From an uncultured Collinsella sp. (GTDB lineage: Bacteria; Actinomycetota; Coriobacteriia; Coriobacteriales; Coriobacteriaceae): 64,000 nt of DNA. Shown here one piece after another: positions 1-13,230 of the stretch. The number at the start of each line of letters is the position of its first letter. Position 1 is the first letter of the stretch. The translations under genes were made by a program, and so were the position numbers. The notes beneath the pieces are model-generated. The model ran no database searches, had not been told where the DNA came from, and saw nothing but the letters and a program-made list of their open reading frames with translations. The stretch spans positions 10,723 to 74,722 of the forward strand of contig UQXA01000007.1 in the NCBI GenBank assembly GCA_900544865.1, given 5' to 3'.

Positions 1-838
1 TTTATCTCCCGTCGACAGGTATTTCTTTCCTGAGACGTCAAAGCGACGAAACCGGTAGAACGCAAACGCATTACACAGGTAGTCGATATACACAGCCAGC
101 GTCTTGTCGCTTATCCTAAGGTTCGCTCGTGACAGCTCGGCCGCCATCCCCTTGAGAGAAGAGATGTTTCCGACGTTATCCATCAGGAACTCGCAGGAAC
201 GTTTAAGCTGCTCCGTATTACGTATACGATATTTTTGTCTGATGTCGCGCAGGATAAGAGTTTCAAGCACATCCGAGATGTATGAGAAACGCATCCTTTC
301 GTCCTGGTAGATATAGGAACCCGGCATTCCTCCCTCGCGGACATAGCGAGCAAGGGCCTCGGCTGGAGAAGTGATCTCGTGATACGCCGAGAACTCCGCA
401 AGTGAAAACGGAAAGACCTCGATCTCCACCGTTCTTCCCGTGAACAACGTCGAGAGGTCGCTTGAGAGAAGAAAGGCATTCGACCCCGTGATGTAAATGT
501 CATATTTCTCTGACGCATGAAGACTGTTGATAGCCCGCTCGAACCCTTCGCACATCTGGACCTCGTCGATCATGACGATATTCCGGCAACCCTCGATATA
601 GTGCTTTTCCACATATGTATGCAGCGCATGGTATTCCGCCAACGGCTCGAACTCAAGTAGATTGAAGTTGACGTGTATGACGTTGGCCGAGGGGTCGTTT
701 GAATGAAGTTGGCTGGCAAACGCCTCAAGCAATTTCGATTTTCCGCATCGCCTGATTCCGGTGATCACCTTGATATCAGACGTACCTGCCACCTTGGAAA
801 GCTTGCTCATGTAGAACGGGCGATCTATAAGTTTCATG
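1..838 (-). CDS. AAA-family ATPase, DUF4143-type, C-terminus beyond window
   Basis: The frame is open from an ATG at 838 to the left edge, so at least 279 residues are present and the 3' end is missing. The N-terminus begins MKLIDRPFYMSKLSKVAG. A Walker A loop GIRRCGKS follows near residue 27 and a Walker B-like IVMIDEVQ near residue 95; then comes ITGSNAFLLSSDLSTLFTGR, which resembles the sensor/arginine segment of the AAA_14 family. The last visible part resembles the start of the DUF4143 domain. Such stand-alone ATPases are common in gut anaerobes and are often accessory genes. Their substrates are mostly unknown, although some relatives act in toxin-antitoxin-like modules. The gene has a palindromic site just upstream (875-904), which suggests autoregulation. 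The family call is sure; the function is not known. Confidence 0.8.
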
Positions 839-843
839 GCAAC

Positions 844-904
844 CTACTTCGCAAAATTCAAAACCATTAGGAAACGCGAAGTAAAATATATCATCTACTT
901 CGCG
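844..904 (-). promoter_or_regulatory. palindromic operator-like sites upstream of the AAA ATPase gene
   Basis: CGCGAAGTA at 875-883 and TACTTCGCG at 896-904 form a perfect 9-bp inverted repeat with a 12-base AT-rich centre. A third half-site, CTACTTCGC, lies at 844-852 next to the start codon. The centre contains a TATATT-like -10 on the minus strand, so a protein bound here could block the promoter. The binding protein is unknown; autoregulation is an inference. Confidence 0.5.
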
Positions 905-1090
905 TCTTTGAAACATCTTAGATTTTGCGTAATAATTCCTGTCAATCTATCGCAAGCGCGACGCGGGCGAGGCTGTCCCTCCCCCTAATCGACTCTGTGC
1001 GGAAGCCCGGGGTGACAGGTTTCCGCCTTTCTCGGCATCCTTGAGACCCTCGATCGCAAGCTTGAGCTGGCCATAGGCCGCCTGCACCTG

Positions 1091-1540
1091 CGCATCGGAG
1101 GAGTTCTCGTCCGCCAACACGTCCGCGGCATCGCATCGGGACTCAAAGTGCCCGAAGGAACGCCCATGTGGGAAATCCGTCGCCTCCGCCTTGCCGACGA
1201 CAAGCCCATGGAGCTCAACTATGTCTACATCCCCGTGAAGCTCTGCCCCGAGCTCGCGCGCAGGGATGTGGAGAGCTCGCTCTATGCCTACATCGCCGGG
1301 AAGACCGGCATCCTCCCGGCGAGCGTCGACGCCGTCTACGAGGCGGTCAACCTCGACAAGCACGAGGCCAGCCTGTTGGGCCAAACCACCGGCAAGGCGG
1401 CCATGCGCATCGTGCGCTCCACCTACGACAAAACGGGAGCCCCGTTCGAAGTCGGCGTCCTCATCAGCTGCGACAGTCGAATCCAACTCCACGTGCACAT
1501 CGCCGCCGGCAAGACGACCTTCACCACGAAGGTGCAATAG
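1091..1540 (+). pseudogene. GntR-family regulator remnant (UTRA domain only)
   Basis: From about 1136 the plus strand encodes IASGLKVPEGTPMWEIRRLR and runs to a stop at 1540. This matches the ligand-binding UTRA domain of GntR/HutC regulators (the PEGTPM motif and RRLRLADDKPM). Just upstream, UTRA-like sequence (EEFSSANTSAA) continues in a different frame, so a frameshift lies near 1128-1136. No N-terminal winged-helix DNA-binding domain can be found before it. A GTG at 1148 could in principle start a 130-residue protein, but that would be half a domain. I read this as a decayed gene. Confidence 0.6.
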
Positions 1541-1838
1541 CCGGGGCGCACGGTCCGTGGGCAACCGAGCGAGGAAAATGTCCCATCAACAAAACGAGCG
1601 AGGATTCCGTCCCACGCAGAGCCCAAATCCAAGCTCCCCAAGGAACAAAATCCTCACTCGACATCCGCATCCTCTTTAGCCTAAGTCATCGCGCAAAGCC
1701 CCTTCGGCAGCACACGGTGCAGCAAAGTCACCGCAGTCCGGGGCGGGAGGGGCCGAGTTTCCTCCTGAGCGACTCTGCTTGCAGCCGGAGCGAAAGGGGG
1801 AAATCTCGGCCCCTCCCGCCCCGGCCGACCAGGTCACA
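1541..1838. other. non-coding gap with a 20-bp perfect inverted repeat
   Basis: No credible gene is seen. Arms at 1738-1757 and 1805-1824 (CCGGGGCGGGAGGGGCCGAG and its exact complement) enclose a 47-base centre. The structure sits 14 bases past the carB stop codon and could form a strong hairpin in the carAB transcript, although no U-run follows it. It may be a factor-dependent terminator or a 3'-end stabiliser. Confidence 0.55.
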
Positions 1839-5153
<3,315 letters not shown>

Positions 5154-5154
5154 G

Positions 5155-6594
5155 TTAGTTCTCCTCGGTCTCGGTCGCGGCGGTCTCGGCGAAATTCCAG
5201 CCGGCAAGGCGGTCCTTCGCGGTGTCGATGTCCAGGTAGTTCTCCTCGCCGTCCATGAGTCGCGTAAAGGCGGTAAAGAGATAGCGGGCATCGGTGGGAC
5301 CGGGCGAGGCCTCGGGGTGGTACTGGACCGAGAAGCATGGGGCGTCGAGCAGCTGGATGCCCTCGGCGGTGCCGTCGTTGAGGTTCACGTGCGTCAGGCG
5401 AATGCGGCCGAAGCGCTCGTTCATCACGACCGGCGCGATGCCGCGACGCACCCAGGCGCGCAGGTCGCCGTCGGCCTCATGCTCGGTCTCGCCGCCGGAA
5501 AGCTCCGGGATCAGTTTGCCCAGACTTGGGAACAGCAGGCCAAAGCCGTGGTTTTGCGCGGTGATCTCCACGCGACGGCTCACCAGGTTCATAACCGGCT
5601 GGTTACCGCCACGGTGACCGAATTTAAGCTTTTCCATTTGGGCGCCACACGCCAAGCTGATCATCTGGTGACCGAGGCAAATGCCAAAGACCGGCACCTT
5701 GCCGATCAGCTGCTGCACCTGCTCATAGGTCTCCACCACGGCATCGGGGTCGCCGGGGCCGTTGGATAAAAAGACGCCGTCGGGATTCATGTCGAGCACC
5801 TCACTCGCGGGCGTATCCCACGGCACGACAGTAAGGTCGCAGCCGGCGCGGACGAGGCCCTCCAGAATGCCGCGCTTGACGCCGCAGTCGTAGGCGACCA
5901 CGTTGTGGCGGGCGGGGGCGGCAGGGGCAAGCGCAAAGTCATGCGTAGCGGGCAGGTCGGCAGCTGCAAACTCGTGGGGCTCAGGGCAGCTCACGGTCTT
6001 GACCAGGTTCTCGCCCACCAGCGTCGGCGCTGCGGCCAGACGCTCGGCAAGCTCGACGACGTCAAAGATTTCCGTCGAGATAATGCCCATCTTGGAGCCG
6101 TTGTCGCGCAGGTGGCGCACAAGAGCGCGGGTGTCGACGCCCTCGATAGCGACGATGCCGTGGGCACGCAGGTACTCCGGCACGCTGACGGCCGAGCGCC
6201 AGTTGGAAGGCGTGGCGCACATGTCGCGGACGATCATGCCGCGCATGGCGGGAGCACTCACGGGGCGAGCGGTATCGCCGGGGAAGGCCGACTGGACGTC
6301 GGTCTCGTCGATGCCATAGTTGCCGATCTGCGGATAGGTCATGGTTACAATTTGGCCGGCATAGCTCGGGTCGGTCATGACCTCAAAGTAGCCCTCAAGC
6401 GAGGTGTTGAAGCAGACCTCGCCGGTCGCGGTACCCTCGGCACCGCATGCACGGCCATAAAAAATGGTCCCATCCTCAAGGTACAGGATGCAGGGACCGC
6501 AGGTGCCCTTGCTGGTTTTGGCTAGCATGCGCTGGCAAAGCTCGCTGGGCGCGAAGGTGCGGGCAGCAGTGCCCGCAGTATGGTTATTCGCCAT
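5155..6594 (-). CDS. carA: carbamoyl-phosphate synthase small (glutaminase) subunit
   Basis: CarA hydrolyses glutamine and channels ammonia to CarB. The class I glutamine amidotransferase nucleophile lies in VFGICLGHQ (near residue 305) and the catalytic His-Glu in YHPEASPGPTDARYLF. The N-terminal small-subunit domain starts at about residue 34 (GPCILYLEDGTIFYG). At 479 residues it is roughly 100 longer than the Escherichia coli protein, with about 34 extra N-terminal residues, an Ala-rich linker before the amidotransferase domain, and an acidic C-terminal tail (ATETEEN). The start has AAGGAG seven bases upstream. carA and carB are separated by one base. Confidence 0.96.
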   Translation of the reverse strand: MANNHTAGTAARTFAPSELCQRMLAKTSKGTCGPCILYLEDGTIFYGRACGAEGTATGEVCFNTSLEGYFEVMTDPSYAGQIVTMTYPQIGNYGIDETDVQSAFPGDTARPVSAPAMRGMIVRDMCATPSNWRSAVSVPEYLRAHGIVAIEGVDTRALVRHLRDNGSKMGIISTEIFDVVELAERLAAAPTLVGENLVKTVSCPEPHEFAAADLPATHDFALAPAAPARHNVVAYDCGVKRGILEGLVRAGCDLTVVPWDTPASEVLDMNPDGVFLSNGPGDPDAVVETYEQVQQLIGKVPVFGICLGHQMISLACGAQMEKLKFGHRGGNQPVMNLVSRRVEITAQNHGFGLLFPSLGKLIPELSGGETEHEADGDLRAWVRRGIAPVVMNERFGRIRLTHVNLNDGTAEGIQLLDAPCFSVQYHPEASPGPTDARYLFTAFTRLMDGEENYLDIDTAKDRLAGWNFAETAATETEEN

Positions 6595-6605
6595 AATTCT
6601 CCTTC

Positions 6606-6666
6606 CCGGTCTCTCCGGACCGGCTTAAAGGTTGGTAGTTAGGCCTTGCGGTATTTTAACCGCAAG
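6606..6666 (-). promoter_or_regulatory. two leader hairpins upstream of carA
   Basis: CTTGCGGT/ACCGCAAG (6645-6666) and CCGGTC/GACCGG (6606-6623) lie between the likely promoter and the ribosome-binding site of carA. They could take part in attenuation of the pyrimidine/arginine operon, but neither has a U-run and no PyrR motif is evident. The upstream promoter cannot be placed with confidence. Confidence 0.35.
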
Positions 6667-6731
6667 TATGCGCCAAGGCGTTAATTTCATCGAAATGTTT
6701 ACGAAATGATAATTATGACTTTCTATGCATA

Positions 6732-6838
6732 ATGATTTTTCTGGGACGGGGATTAAAAAATCATTCTGAGAGCAGGGCTTTGTCGCCAACTACATACATA
6801 ACAGAATGATTATTTAATCCCCGTCCCAGAAAAATCAT
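6732..6838. repeat. 37-bp near-perfect inverted repeat (MITE-like)
   Basis: The arms at 6732-6768 and 6802-6838 are complementary over about 36-37 bases with a single mismatch, and the centre is about 33 bases. The arm core is CTGGGACGGGGATTAAA. The element lies in the gap between carA and the next upstream gene. Its right arm supplies the U-run of that gene's terminator (6829-6870). No transposase is encoded. The symmetry suggests a small non-autonomous element or dispersed palindromic repeat. Confidence 0.7.
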
Positions 6839-6870
6839 CCCGCGCGGGCGCTTGGCTCACGCGGGATGAT
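6829..6870 (-). terminator. intrinsic terminator of the 6877-7836 gene
   Basis: ATCATCCCGCG (6834-6844) pairs with CGCGGGATGAT (6860-6870), an 11-bp stem. On the minus strand it is followed by TTTTTC. It lies six bases beyond the stop codon. Confidence 0.75.
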
Positions 6871-6876
6871 GGCGTC

Positions 6877-7836
6877 TTATTTATCCTGCTCTAGCAGATC
6901 GGACGGCGTGCGGTCGGGCTTGCCACCGCGGAAGATCTCGCGGCCATGCAGACGATGCTCCAGGTCACGTTCGGCCTTTTCCTCGTCAATCTTGGTCTGG
7001 CTCACCGACGGATCCTCAATCAGCGACGACACCGAGTTCACCTGCTTTTGAATGCGCTCGGCAATCGTGTCATCCATACTCACGATATGCATCTTCCAGT
7101 CGATGTTCGTAGCGGTCGATGAGCTCTTGGTCCACACGAACGTCAGAATGGCGCTCTGATGACCCCTCGCGGGGAACATGCCAAAGAAGGAATCATGCTG
7201 GATGTTGCTGTCCTCATCGATATAGGCATGCACGTTGTACACCACGCGGTCGATCTTATCGTTGAGCAACGCGTTGGTCGCAAGTGCCGCAGCCTGAATC
7301 TGCCCGTTGGACAGCAGCTCGAGCTCGTTGGCAGACGACGTGTCCAACACCGTTACCTCGACCGTGCCTGTGCGCTCGTCCGCCTCGTCGACGGTAAAGT
7401 CGAGCGGGAACTGCGTAAAGCCGTTACCCCACTCAAGGCCGCCCTTCAGTGCCGTGGAAACGGTATCCACCGAAACACTCTCGGACAGGTTGGCAGTGTT
7501 CAGGCGGCGCATCACGCCGTAGCCAATCTGCATGCCCACGATCAGTACAAGGATGCCGATGACCACAGCCATAGCGGTCTTCGTAATGGTATGGCTCACC
7601 TGCGAGCCCGAAGGATCATCCTCGGACAGCGGGTCGATACGTTTTGCCTGGCTCGCGCGGTCCTCGCTGCGCAGCTGCGCTAGCGCCGCTTTGTCACCGC
7701 GCTTGACGGCGGCCTCTTTCTCGCGCATGCGCTCGGTACGCTTTTTGGCAAGCGTAGGATCCAAGACGCCGGATGCATCGATTTCGGAGAATAACTCCGT
7801 CACTTCTTCCGGAGTCAAAGGGTTCTTATCAGCCAT
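6877..7836 (-). CDS. single-pass membrane protein of unknown function
   Basis: I do not recognise a family for this 319-residue protein. The first ~95 residues are cytoplasmic and charged (MADKNPLTPEEVTELFSEID; Arg/Lys/Glu-rich around 30-60). One clear membrane segment, TAMAVVIGILVLIVGMQIGY, sits at about 105-125. The remaining ~190 residues would be extracytoplasmic, with an alpha/beta-looking region (VDEADERTGTVEVTVLDTSS; AILTFVWTKSSS) and a charged tail. It lies 19 bases downstream of the ABC transporter stop codon on the same strand, so the two are probably co-transcribed; it might assist that exporter, which is an inference from position only. Confidence 0.8.
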   Translation of the reverse strand: MADKNPLTPEEVTELFSEIDASGVLDPTLAKKRTERMREKEAAVKRGDKAALAQLRSEDRASQAKRIDPLSEDDPSGSQVSHTITKTAMAVVIGILVLIVGMQIGYGVMRRLNTANLSESVSVDTVSTALKGGLEWGNGFTQFPLDFTVDEADERTGTVEVTVLDTSSANELELLSNGQIQAAALATNALLNDKIDRVVYNVHAYIDEDSNIQHDSFFGMFPARGHQSAILTFVWTKSSSTATNIDWKMHIVSMDDTIAERIQKQVNSVSSLIEDPSVSQTKIDEEKAERDLEHRLHGREIFRGGKPDRTPSDLLEQDK

Positions 7837-7855
7837 GATCTTCCTGTCATATCAA

Positions 7856-9628
7856 TCAGTCGAGCTCGTGCGCACGCGCACCTTCGAACTGCATTCGATA
7901 GTAACGGGCATAGGTGCCGCCACGGGCGAGAAGCTCCTCGTGCGTGCCACGCTCCACAACGCGACCATGCTCAACGGTCGCAATCTCATCGGCATGCTTA
8001 ATGGTCGAAAGACGATGGGCGATGATAATCGTGGTGCGGCCGCGTGCCAGCTCTTCGAGTGACTCCTGCACCGCCTCCTCGCTCTCGTTATCCAAAGCAC
8101 TCGTCGCCTCGTCCAAAATCAAGATCTTGGGGTTCTTGAGAAACACGCGCGCGATGGCAACGCGCTGTTTCTGTCCGCCCGAAAGACGGCTGCCGCGCTC
8201 GCCCACCACGGTGTCGTAGCCCTGCGGAAGCGACTCGATAAAGGCATCGATGTTGGCGCGACGGGCGGCCTCGGCGATCTCTTCTGCCGTAGCGCCCGGC
8301 TTGCCGTAGGCGATGTTCTCGCCAATCGTACCGTCAAATAGATAGACATCCTGCTGCACCAGGCCGATGGCGCGGCGCAGGCTCTGCTGCGTCACATCGC
8401 GCACGTCCTGGCCGTCGATGCTAATGGATCCGGTAGCCACGTCATAAAAGCGCGGCAGCAGCGAACAGGTCGTGGACTTGCCGCCGCCCGAAGGGCCAAC
8501 CAAAGCGATGGTCTGCCCGGGCTTGATGGACAGGTCCATACGGTCGATAACGGGACGCTCGTCGGCATAGCCCTCGCCCAGCTCGACATCCTCGTAGTTA
8601 AAGCACACGTCGTGATACTCCACGGCGCCGGCAGTCACCTGCAGATCCGTAGCGCCCGGCTTGTCCTGGATATCCGGCGCCGTCGAGAGCACCTCGTCCA
8701 TACGCTTAAAGCCAGCGATAGCCTTCTGATACGTTTCGGCCGAATTGACGAGTGTCTCGAGCGGCGTGCAGAACAGCGAAATATAGAGTGCAAAGGTCGC
8801 CATATCGACCGCCTGCAGCTGTCCCTGGGCGACCAGCCAGCCGCCCAGCAGCACCACGATCACATAGAGCACACCAGAGAGCAGGCCATACGTCGCGGTA
8901 TAGACGCCCATGGCGTGATACATGTTCTCCTTGGACGAAAGATAGCGATTGTTGGAGGCGCGGAACTTGGAACGCTCGGTCTCCTCGTTGGCAAAGCTCT
9001 TGACCACGCGCATGCCCGCCAGCGAATCCTGCAGCTGCGCATTAATGCCGCTGATCTTTTTGCGGTTGTCGCTAAAGACCTCGCGCATACGCATGTTTTG
9101 CCAAAACATGATGACCGCAAACGCCGCCGTCACCACGGCCATGGCGAGCGCCAGCACCGGGGCGATGGTAAAGAGGATCACAAACGAGCCGATAATCTCG
9201 ATGCCGCAGATGATGATCCACTCGGGCACGTGGTGCGCCGCCTCGCAGATATCGAACAGGTCGTTGACCACGCGGCTCATCATGTCGCCCGAGCTGTTGC
9301 GATCGAAGTACGCAAAGCTAAAGCGCTCATACTGGTCGAACAGGTCCTCGCGCATTTTGGACTCCATACGCGCGCCCATCACGTGACCCCAATAGCTCAC
9401 AAAATAGCGGCAGGCGCAGCGGACGGCATACATCAGCACCAAGCCCACCGCGACCATGCCGAGCGCCTGCATAATGGCAGCCTGACCCTGAGTAAACAGC
9501 CCACCGGTCAAATTGCGCAGGATAATGGGGAACGCCAGGTCAATGGCGGCAAGCACCAGAGCACAAACAGTATCAGCAACAAAAAGCCCCATCTGGGGCT
9601 CGTAATACGAAAGAAACCTCTTCAGCAT
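7856..9628 (-). CDS. ABC transporter, fused permease and ATPase (exporter type)
   Basis: This 590-residue half-transporter would act as a dimer in the cytoplasmic membrane to export a lipid, peptide or drug. Residues 1-310 hold six membrane segments of the ABC exporter fold, beginning MLKRFLSYYEPQMGLF. The nucleotide-binding domain has Walker A GPSGGGKST, a Q-loop LVQQDVYLFDG, signature LSGGQKQRVAIARVF, Walker B ILILDEATSALD and the switch histidine in IIAHRLSTI. No partner half-transporter is adjacent, so a homodimer is likely. The substrate cannot be told from sequence. Confidence 0.93.
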   Translation of the reverse strand: MLKRFLSYYEPQMGLFVADTVCALVLAAIDLAFPIILRNLTGGLFTQGQAAIMQALGMVAVGLVLMYAVRCACRYFVSYWGHVMGARMESKMREDLFDQYERFSFAYFDRNSSGDMMSRVVNDLFDICEAAHHVPEWIIICGIEIIGSFVILFTIAPVLALAMAVVTAAFAVIMFWQNMRMREVFSDNRKKISGINAQLQDSLAGMRVVKSFANEETERSKFRASNNRYLSSKENMYHAMGVYTATYGLLSGVLYVIVVLLGGWLVAQGQLQAVDMATFALYISLFCTPLETLVNSAETYQKAIAGFKRMDEVLSTAPDIQDKPGATDLQVTAGAVEYHDVCFNYEDVELGEGYADERPVIDRMDLSIKPGQTIALVGPSGGGKSTTCSLLPRFYDVATGSISIDGQDVRDVTQQSLRRAIGLVQQDVYLFDGTIGENIAYGKPGATAEEIAEAARRANIDAFIESLPQGYDTVVGERGSRLSGGQKQRVAIARVFLKNPKILILDEATSALDNESEEAVQESLEELARGRTTIIIAHRLSTIKHADEIATVEHGRVVERGTHEELLARGGTYARYYRMQFEGARAHELD

Positions 9629-9659
9629 GTGATCCTCAAAGAAATATCAGCAACGTAAG

Positions 9660-9698
9660 GCCCTGGGACAAAGCAATCAGTAGTACTTGTCCCAGGGC
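9660..9698 (-). terminator. 12-bp hairpin after the Nudix gene
   Basis: GCCCTGGGACAA (9660-9671) and TTGTCCCAGGGC (9687-9698) are perfectly complementary around a 15-base loop. It lies 13 bases past the Nudix stop codon. No U-run follows, so termination may be weak or factor-assisted. Confidence 0.5.
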
Positions 9699-9710
9699 TA
9701 TCCCCACTCG

Positions 9711-10406
9711 TTAAAGCTCCGTGCCCCCAAGGCGGTGCGCGATGCTATCGCAGGCCAAGGCGCCTACGACGGTCTTGGCGTCTTCGATCTTGCCGTCGAG
9801 TACGGCGTCGATCAGCTCGTGCAGCGGCACCAGGTCCACGTTGACAAACTCGTCATCATCGGGGTTGGGCGCATCAAACTCGAGCTTGGTAGCCAAGTAG
9901 ATGTGGATGATCTCATCGCAAAAACCGCAGGACGTGACAATCGACGTCAAAAAGCGAATACGACCAGCCCTAAAGCCCGTCTCCTCATGCAGTTCGCGCT
10001 TGGCGCAATCGAGCGGGTCCTCGCCTGGATCGAGCTTGCCGGCGGGAATCTCGACCGTCACGCGGTCGATGGCGGTGCGGTACTGACGCACCAGTACGAT
10101 CTTGCCGCTCTCGGTCAGTGCCACAACGGCCGCCGCACCCGGATGGCGAACGATATCGCGAGCGCTGCGGTGACCGTTGGGCAGCTCAACCTCAAGACGG
10201 TGGACGTCGAGGATCTTGCCCTTCCAGGCGCACTCCTCCGAAAGAATCTTCTCGTGCAGCTCGGCATCGTGCGGGTCGTCATCGCCCAGCACCAGCGCCG
10301 GCTCGTCAGCGACCTCGCCACCAGGCTCGCCCTCGGCGTGCCCATACACGCGGCTGTCCTCCTCGACGATCTGCGCATCTACGAGTTCTTCGTTCTTCTC
10401 GTCCAT
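9711..10406 (-). CDS. Nudix hydrolase, ADP-ribose pyrophosphatase-like
   Basis: This 231-residue protein probably cleaves ADP-ribose or a related nucleoside diphosphate sugar to AMP and a sugar phosphate. The Nudix box G-x5-E-x7-REUxEE appears as GKLDPGEDPLDCAKRELHEE near residues 115-140, preceded by IVLVRQYRTAIDRVTVEIPA, typical of the NudF/ADPRase branch. The first ~60 residues are an acidic extension not needed for the fold. The start MDEKNEEL at 10406 is preferred over an upstream ATG at 10415 because GAGAGGA lies at proper spacing only for the former. It lies downstream of purD with a 21-base gap, so it is likely in one transcript. Confidence 0.88.
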   Translation of the reverse strand: MDEKNEELVDAQIVEEDSRVYGHAEGEPGGEVADEPALVLGDDDPHDAELHEKILSEECAWKGKILDVHRLEVELPNGHRSARDIVRHPGAAAVVALTESGKIVLVRQYRTAIDRVTVEIPAGKLDPGEDPLDCAKRELHEETGFRAGRIRFLTSIVTSCGFCDEIIHIYLATKLEFDAPNPDDDEFVNVDLVPLHELIDAVLDGKIEDAKTVVGALACDSIAHRLGGTEL

Positions 10407-10427
10407 CCGTCTCATTCCTCTCGGACT

Positions 10428-11732
10428 TTAGGCATCCCAGGCGTCTCGGCCGCGCAGCGCGCGCAGGCCGATGTCGTGACGCAGGGTCTTGCCCTCAAAA
10501 TCAATCTTCTCGCAGGCCTCGTAGGCAAGGTTGCGAGCGTTCTCGAACGTGTCGCCCAGCGCGGTCACGGCAAGCACGCGGCCACCATTGGTCACGAGTT
10601 GGCCGTCCACCACGGCAGTGCCCGCGTGGTACACGGTCACGTTCTCCATGGCCTCGGCATCCTCAATACCGGTGATGACCTTGCCCTTCTCGTAGCTGCC
10701 GGGATAGCCCGCGCTCGTCAGGACAACGGCCACGGCCCACTCGTCACGCCAGTCAAGTTCAATCTGATCGAGCTCGCAGTTGGCACAAGCCAACATGACC
10801 TCGACCAGGTCGTTCTTAAGGCGCGGGAGCACGACCTGAGTCTCGGGATCACCAAAACGGGCATTGAACTCCAGCACCTTGGGGCCGGCAGGCGTGAGCA
10901 TAAAGCCGCCGTACAGGCAGCCGCGGTAGTCGATGCCCTCGGCAGCGAGCTCGGCCACGGTCTGCTCCATGACCTTCACCATGGTGGCGTGCTCCTCATC
11001 GGTCACGATGGGCACTGGGCTGTAGACGCCCATGCCGCCGGTGTTGGGGCCCCTGTCGCCCTCGAGCGCGCGCTTGTGGTCCTGCGAGGTGGCCATGGGG
11101 CGCACAGTCTTGCCGTCGGTAAAGGCCAACAACGAGCACTCGGGACCAACGAGCATCTCCTCGATAACCACGGTGTTGCCGGCATCGCCAAAGGTGCCGC
11201 CAAAGCACTCGCGCACGGCCTCCTCGGCCTGCTCAAGTTCGGTCGCCACGATAACGCCCTTGCCCGCGGCAAGGCCGTCGGCCTTCACGACCAGCGGGGC
11301 GCCCTGCTCGCGCACGTAGGCAAGAGCCGAAGCCTCGTCGGTAAACGAACCATAGGCTGCCGTCGGAATGCCCGCACGCTCCATGAGCTGCTTGGAGAAC
11401 AGCTTGGAGCCCTCCATCTGGGCGCCCTCGGCACCCGGGCCAAAGCAGGGAATACCCGCCGCGCGCACGGCGTCGGCCACGCCCGCCACGAGCGGAGCCT
11501 CGGGGCCAATTACCACGAGTCCGCATCCGTGGCTCTGCGCAAACGCCGCCACGGCCGCAGGATCGCAGTCGTCGAGAACAACGTTCTCGCCGCAGCTCGC
11601 GGTGCCGCCGTTGCCCGGCGCGATGTAGAGCTTGCCGGCGCGCGGTGATGCTGCGAGCTTGGCTGCCAAAGCATGCTCACGGCCGCCGCTGCCCAACAAC
11701 AGGATGTCGATGGTTTGAGTGTCCGCCTTCAA
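10428..11732 (-). CDS. purD: phosphoribosylamine-glycine ligase
   Basis: GAR synthetase joins glycine to phosphoribosylamine using ATP in the second step of purine synthesis. The 434 residues match the family length. Visible motifs include ILLLGSGGREHALA at the N-terminus, FGPGAEGAQMEGSK, the ATP-grasp HKRALEGDRGPNTGGMG, and EFNARFGDPETQVVLPRL near residue 290. I place the start at a TTG (11730-11732) because GAGGAGG lies five bases before it and the family N-terminus begins there; reading further upstream gives unrelated residues. Confidence 0.95.
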   Translation of the reverse strand: MKADTQTIDILLLGSGGREHALAAKLAASPRAGKLYIAPGNGGTASCGENVVLDDCDPAAVAAFAQSHGCGLVVIGPEAPLVAGVADAVRAAGIPCFGPGAEGAQMEGSKLFSKQLMERAGIPTAAYGSFTDEASALAYVREQGAPLVVKADGLAAGKGVIVATELEQAEEAVRECFGGTFGDAGNTVVIEEMLVGPECSLLAFTDGKTVRPMATSQDHKRALEGDRGPNTGGMGVYSPVPIVTDEEHATMVKVMEQTVAELAAEGIDYRGCLYGGFMLTPAGPKVLEFNARFGDPETQVVLPRLKNDLVEVMLACANCELDQIELDWRDEWAVAVVLTSAGYPGSYEKGKVITGIEDAEAMENVTVYHAGTAVVDGQLVTNGGRVLAVTALGDTFENARNLAYEACEKIDFEGKTLRHDIGLRALRGRDAWDA

Positions 11733-11786
11733 GGGTGCCTCCTCTATGGATGAATGGCCCGCTCCGCGCGAGCCCCTTGCAAGCAA

Positions 11787-11828
11787 ATATACCCCTCGGC
11801 CGCCCACCCGGGCTGCAAAGGGGTATAT
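11787..11828 (-). terminator. hairpin after purA
   Basis: ATATACCCCT (11787-11796) and AGGGGTATAT (11819-11828) form a 10-bp stem with a GC-rich loop, 22 bases beyond the purA stop codon. Only a short U-run (TTGC) follows, so it is a likely but weak terminator. Confidence 0.5.
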
Positions 11829-11850
11829 CGCAATAACCAAATAGTCCCGA

Positions 11851-13137
<1,287 letters not shown>

Positions 13138-13230
13138 GTTTACTCCTTACATTCATGGACTGTCTACGCGCCACGCCGGCACGCAGAAGCACAAAACATT
13201 CCCAGTATACCCGTGCAACGGGCGCCTGTC

